From contig JAJYPQ010000229.1 in NCBI GenBank assembly GCA_021795255.1, positions 1 through 6,600 on the forward strand: DNA of 6,600 bases, read 5' to 3'. The translations under genes and the position numbers were made by a program. The DNA is from Pseudomonadota bacterium (GTDB lineage: Bacteria > Pseudomonadota > Gammaproteobacteria > Acidiferrobacterales > Acidiferrobacteraceae). The notes under the pieces are model-generated. The model saw nothing but the letters and a program-made list of their open reading frames with translations. It searched no databases and was not told the origin of the DNA. Positions 5,534-6,600 of the stretch are shown piece by piece (position 1 is the stretch's first letter; every line of letters starts with the position of its first letter).

Positions 5534-5995
5534 GTGCAAACTACGGGCTATTTTGGTGAAGACGGTAAACCCTCGATCCCTGATCTGGCGTTCGGAAGCA
5601 CCCAAGAGAAGCGCGGCGAGACCGGCGGAATCGCTGCGCGGATGGCGCTCCGATTCGTGGACCGCCTAACGGCAGAGCCGGAGCAGCCCTTATTGACCCT
5701 GGCGACCCATCGGAAGGCCGTCAAGTCCTGGATGGAGGCCTCGGATGCCTGGAAGCAGCGGGCGCTGGAGGCGGAGAAGGAGTTGTTGGAAGCGCGCGCC
5801 ATCGGCAACGAAAACTACGATTACTCAACAGCGTGGCGCGAGGCCGCTGCTATTTATGCCTTCGGGGGGCCGCCCTACCCAGCTAAAGGCGTCCCAGAGC
5901 GAGATGCTTTTTCGGCCACGTTTGAAAAAATCAAGGCGCGAAAAACCGCCGCACGGGCGGCGGGTCGTCCGGAAAACAAGTCGCCACTGCCTTAA
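5534..5995 (+). CDS. Hypothetical protein of 153 residues, possibly truncated at the 5' end
   Basis: The frame opens immediately after a stop (TAG 5531-5533) with GTG 5534 and runs to TAA 5993-5995. No Shine-Dalgarno is visible at 5534. ATG 5642 (product MALRFVDRLTAEPEQ, 117 residues) is an alternative. The protein is hydrophilic, with a predicted helical, charged middle (WKQRALEAEKELLEARA, a possible coiled coil) and a basic C terminus (KIKARKTAARAAGRPE). It has no membrane segment or motif that I recognise. A good rho-independent terminator lies 38 bases after its stop, which supports a real transcription unit. Its stop codon overlaps the stop of the convergent minus-strand gene. The abrupt start next to an AT-rich junction suggests the original N terminus may be missing. 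Confidence 0.5.
   Translation: MQTTGYFGEDGKPSIPDLAFGSTQEKRGETGGIAARMALRFVDRLTAEPEQPLLTLATHRKAVKSWMEASDAWKQRALEAEKELLEARAIGNENYDYSTAWREAAAIYAFGGPPYPAKGVPERDAFSATFEKIKARKTAARAAGRPENKSPLP
5941..5963 (-). terminator. Rho-independent terminator for the minus-strand gene
   Basis: Read on the minus strand, a perfect 7-bp stem CCGCCGC/GCGGCGG (5963-5957 with 5952-5946) closes a CCGT tetraloop. Five Ts follow directly (5945-5941). It lies 29 bases beyond the stop of the gene ending at 5992 and inside the coding sequence of the convergent plus-strand ORF. Confidence 0.75.
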
Positions 5996-6375
5996 CTGTC
6001 TTGGCCTGAAGAATCAATTCGAGTCCCACCCCCCGCCACCTTGTTCCCGGTGGCGGCCCCTTTTTCTCCCTGACTCTGGTCTGCGTTCTTGGCCCCCTCG
6101 CCCTCGGCCCTAGGGGCAGGCCCCTTCTTCGAGGAAGAGGACTTCCCGCCCGCGTCGTCGCCCAGCATGCCGCTGTGCGCCTTGGACTTCCCGGAGACAA
6201 ACGCCGCGAACCCCGCGCGGGTATTCTGTTCATCATGGGCGGCACCCAGTTGCACGCCTTGCCCGCCGACCCAGCGGAACACGTTTTCCGGCAGCCAGGT
6301 CACCAAACCGAAGATTTCGATTGTGCGCTGGCCCTCAGTAAGCGCGACGGGACAGTCGCCCTCGCGCCTTCGGTC
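5992..6375 (-). pseudogene. 3' fragment of a minus-strand gene, possibly a conjugation membrane-protein tail
   Basis: The minus frame is open from 6375 (just after TAA at 6376-6378) to the stop TAA at 5992-5994. TTG 6306 is a possible start, but readable sequence continues upstream (TEGQRTIEIFGLV), so the gene is probably 5'-truncated. The conserved-looking core is WLPENVFRWVGGQGVQLG. It is followed by a low-complexity hydrophilic tail rich in Gly, Lys, Ser and Ala (KSSSSKKGPAPRAEGEG). A proline-x-x-V-x-R-W-x-G-G segment before a polar tail recalls the C-terminal ends of DotA/TraY-like and related conjugal transfer membrane proteins. That is a recollection of pattern, not a match I can verify. 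A clean terminator follows, so the original gene was real. Its upstream part was probably lost by deletion or by the insertion event to its right. Confidence 0.4.
6033..6065 (+). terminator. Rho-independent terminator after the 153-residue ORF
   Basis: CCGCCACC (6033-6040) pairs perfectly with GGTGGCGG (6049-6056) around the loop TTGTTCCC. CCCC and five Ts (6061-6065) follow. It lies 38 bases after the stop at 5995 and within the coding sequence of the minus-strand gene. Confidence 0.7.
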
Positions 6376-6412
6376 TTAAGCGCACTCTTTGTGCCTTCGC
6401 TCCCGCTTCGGC

Positions 6413-6493
6413 ACGGCCGCGGCCGTCCTGCGGGCGAGCCGTGCGCTCATTGCCGGCCGCATGGCCGGTTTCCGGCGCACAAGAGGCTCGCCC
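6413..6493. repeat. Perfect 14-base palindrome and nested three-helix inverted repeat
   Basis: ACGGCCGCGGCCGT (6413-6426) is a perfect palindrome. Next comes a nested structure: GGGCGAGCC (6432-6440) with GGCTCGCCC (6485-6493), 9 bp. Then GTGCGC (6441-6446) pairs with GCGCAC (6475-6480), 6 bp, offset by a 4-base bulge (AAGA). Innermost, CCGGCC (6453-6458) pairs with GGCCGG (6463-6468), 6 bp, around the loop GCAT. The two inner helices are separated by a symmetric 6 by 6 internal loop (TCATTG opposite TTTCCG). All 21 pairs are Watson-Crick. The structure ends 86 bases before the start codon of the IS110-like gene. It may be a structured RNA, a hairpin used as an insertion target, or a REP-like element. 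Confidence 0.75.
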
Positions 6494-6500
6494 ACAATAA

Positions 6501-6600
6501 TGGGATGGTCGCCCCCTAACCGGCATCAAAAGTGCCAAAGTGGAGCGTGTGACGTACCACTGACCGGAAGGAGGCGACAATGCAGATTACAACGGTTGGA
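6501..6600 (+). mobile_element. Left end of a putative IS110/IS1111-family insertion sequence (boundary approximate)
   Basis: The transposase start at 6580 implies that the element's left end lies within the preceding bases. The bases from about 6501 (TGGGATGGTCGCCCCCTAACC) lack the dense palindromes of the preceding stretch and lead without interruption to the transposase ribosome binding site, so I place the edge there. Elements of this family lack conventional terminal inverted repeats and usually make no target duplication, so the exact edge cannot be read from one end. If the upstream nested hairpin belongs to the element, the boundary moves left to about 6380. Confidence 0.45.
6580..6600 (+). 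CDS. Start of a putative IS110/IS1111-family transposase (continues past window)
   Basis: Only seven codons are visible: MQITTVG. ATG 6580 is preceded by AAGGAGG (6568-6574) at 5-base spacing, a very strong ribosome binding site. IS110-family transposases of the IS1111 branch commonly open with M-x-I/V-T-T-V-G-I-D-L-A-K-N-V-F, a DEDD (RuvC-like) catalytic domain start. The visible residues and the strong ribosome binding site fit that pattern well, but seven residues are thin evidence. Confidence 0.55.

Noticed and set aside
5340..5669. 109-codon plus-strand ORF overlapping the gene debris
   Set aside because: Residue composition shifts abruptly to Arg/Ser-rich in the part overlapping the 153-residue ORF, which is typical of a shadow frame. 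No ribosome binding site.
6016..6040. tRNA-like 3' end (ATTCGAGTCCCACC then CGCCACC), considered as a distal attachment repeat
   Set aside because: It does not match the tRNA-Arg or tRNA-Ser 3' ends over any useful length. Its right half is the left arm of a terminator hairpin and no acceptor or anticodon stem precedes it.
6089..6519. Plus-strand ORFs of 96 and 114 codons near the right end
   Set aside because: They are antisense to the minus-strand gene with its own terminator and continue through the palindromic region, so protein coding is unlikely.

Overview
The window looks like a chromosomal segment of a GC-rich gammaproteobacterium. The order alaS - lysC - csrA - tRNA-Ser(GCU) - tRNA-Arg(ACG) is a conserved gammaproteobacterial neighbourhood: Pseudomonas and relatives have lysC between alaS and csrA, and E. 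coli has csrA followed by serV and argV copies. The CsrA protein is also almost identical to the enterobacterial and pseudomonad sequence. I cannot name the genus.

Core half (1-2626). The 3' end of alaS closes with a hairpin terminator that overlaps its stop codon. A complete lysC (aspartokinase) follows and carries a convincing internal Shine-Dalgarno plus ATG for a separate beta subunit. csrA comes next behind a 131-base leader with seven GGA triplets, which suggests autoregulation by CsrA. Two tRNA genes follow, separated by a 339-base spacer that holds hairpins and an isolated perfect TATAAT.

Island half (2627-6600). The tRNA-Arg is the apparent attachment site of an integrated element. 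A site-specific tyrosine recombinase begins 120 bases after the tRNA, reads away from it, and is preceded by a helically phased direct repeat and a palindrome. The integrase frame is intact over 333 codons except for two nonsense codons, and all catalytic residues are still encoded. Behind it are a 27-codon ORF with a strong ribosome binding site, a secreted Sel1-repeat protein broken by a 2-base GT slip, and an unrecognised 70-residue ORF. Then come coding-like remnants on both strands. One of these is a truncated minus-strand gene whose surviving end weakly resembles the C-terminal tail of a conjugation membrane protein. The window ends at the first codons of a transposase that looks IS110/IS1111-like, preceded by a region rich in nested inverted repeats.

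Taken together, this is an ordinary housekeeping locus ending at a tRNA hotspot, followed by a decaying integrative element later invaded by an insertion sequence. I did not find a complete new system. The least explained structures are the nested hairpin before the IS110-like gene, the pair of convergent genes whose terminators lie inside each other, and the spacer between the tRNAs.
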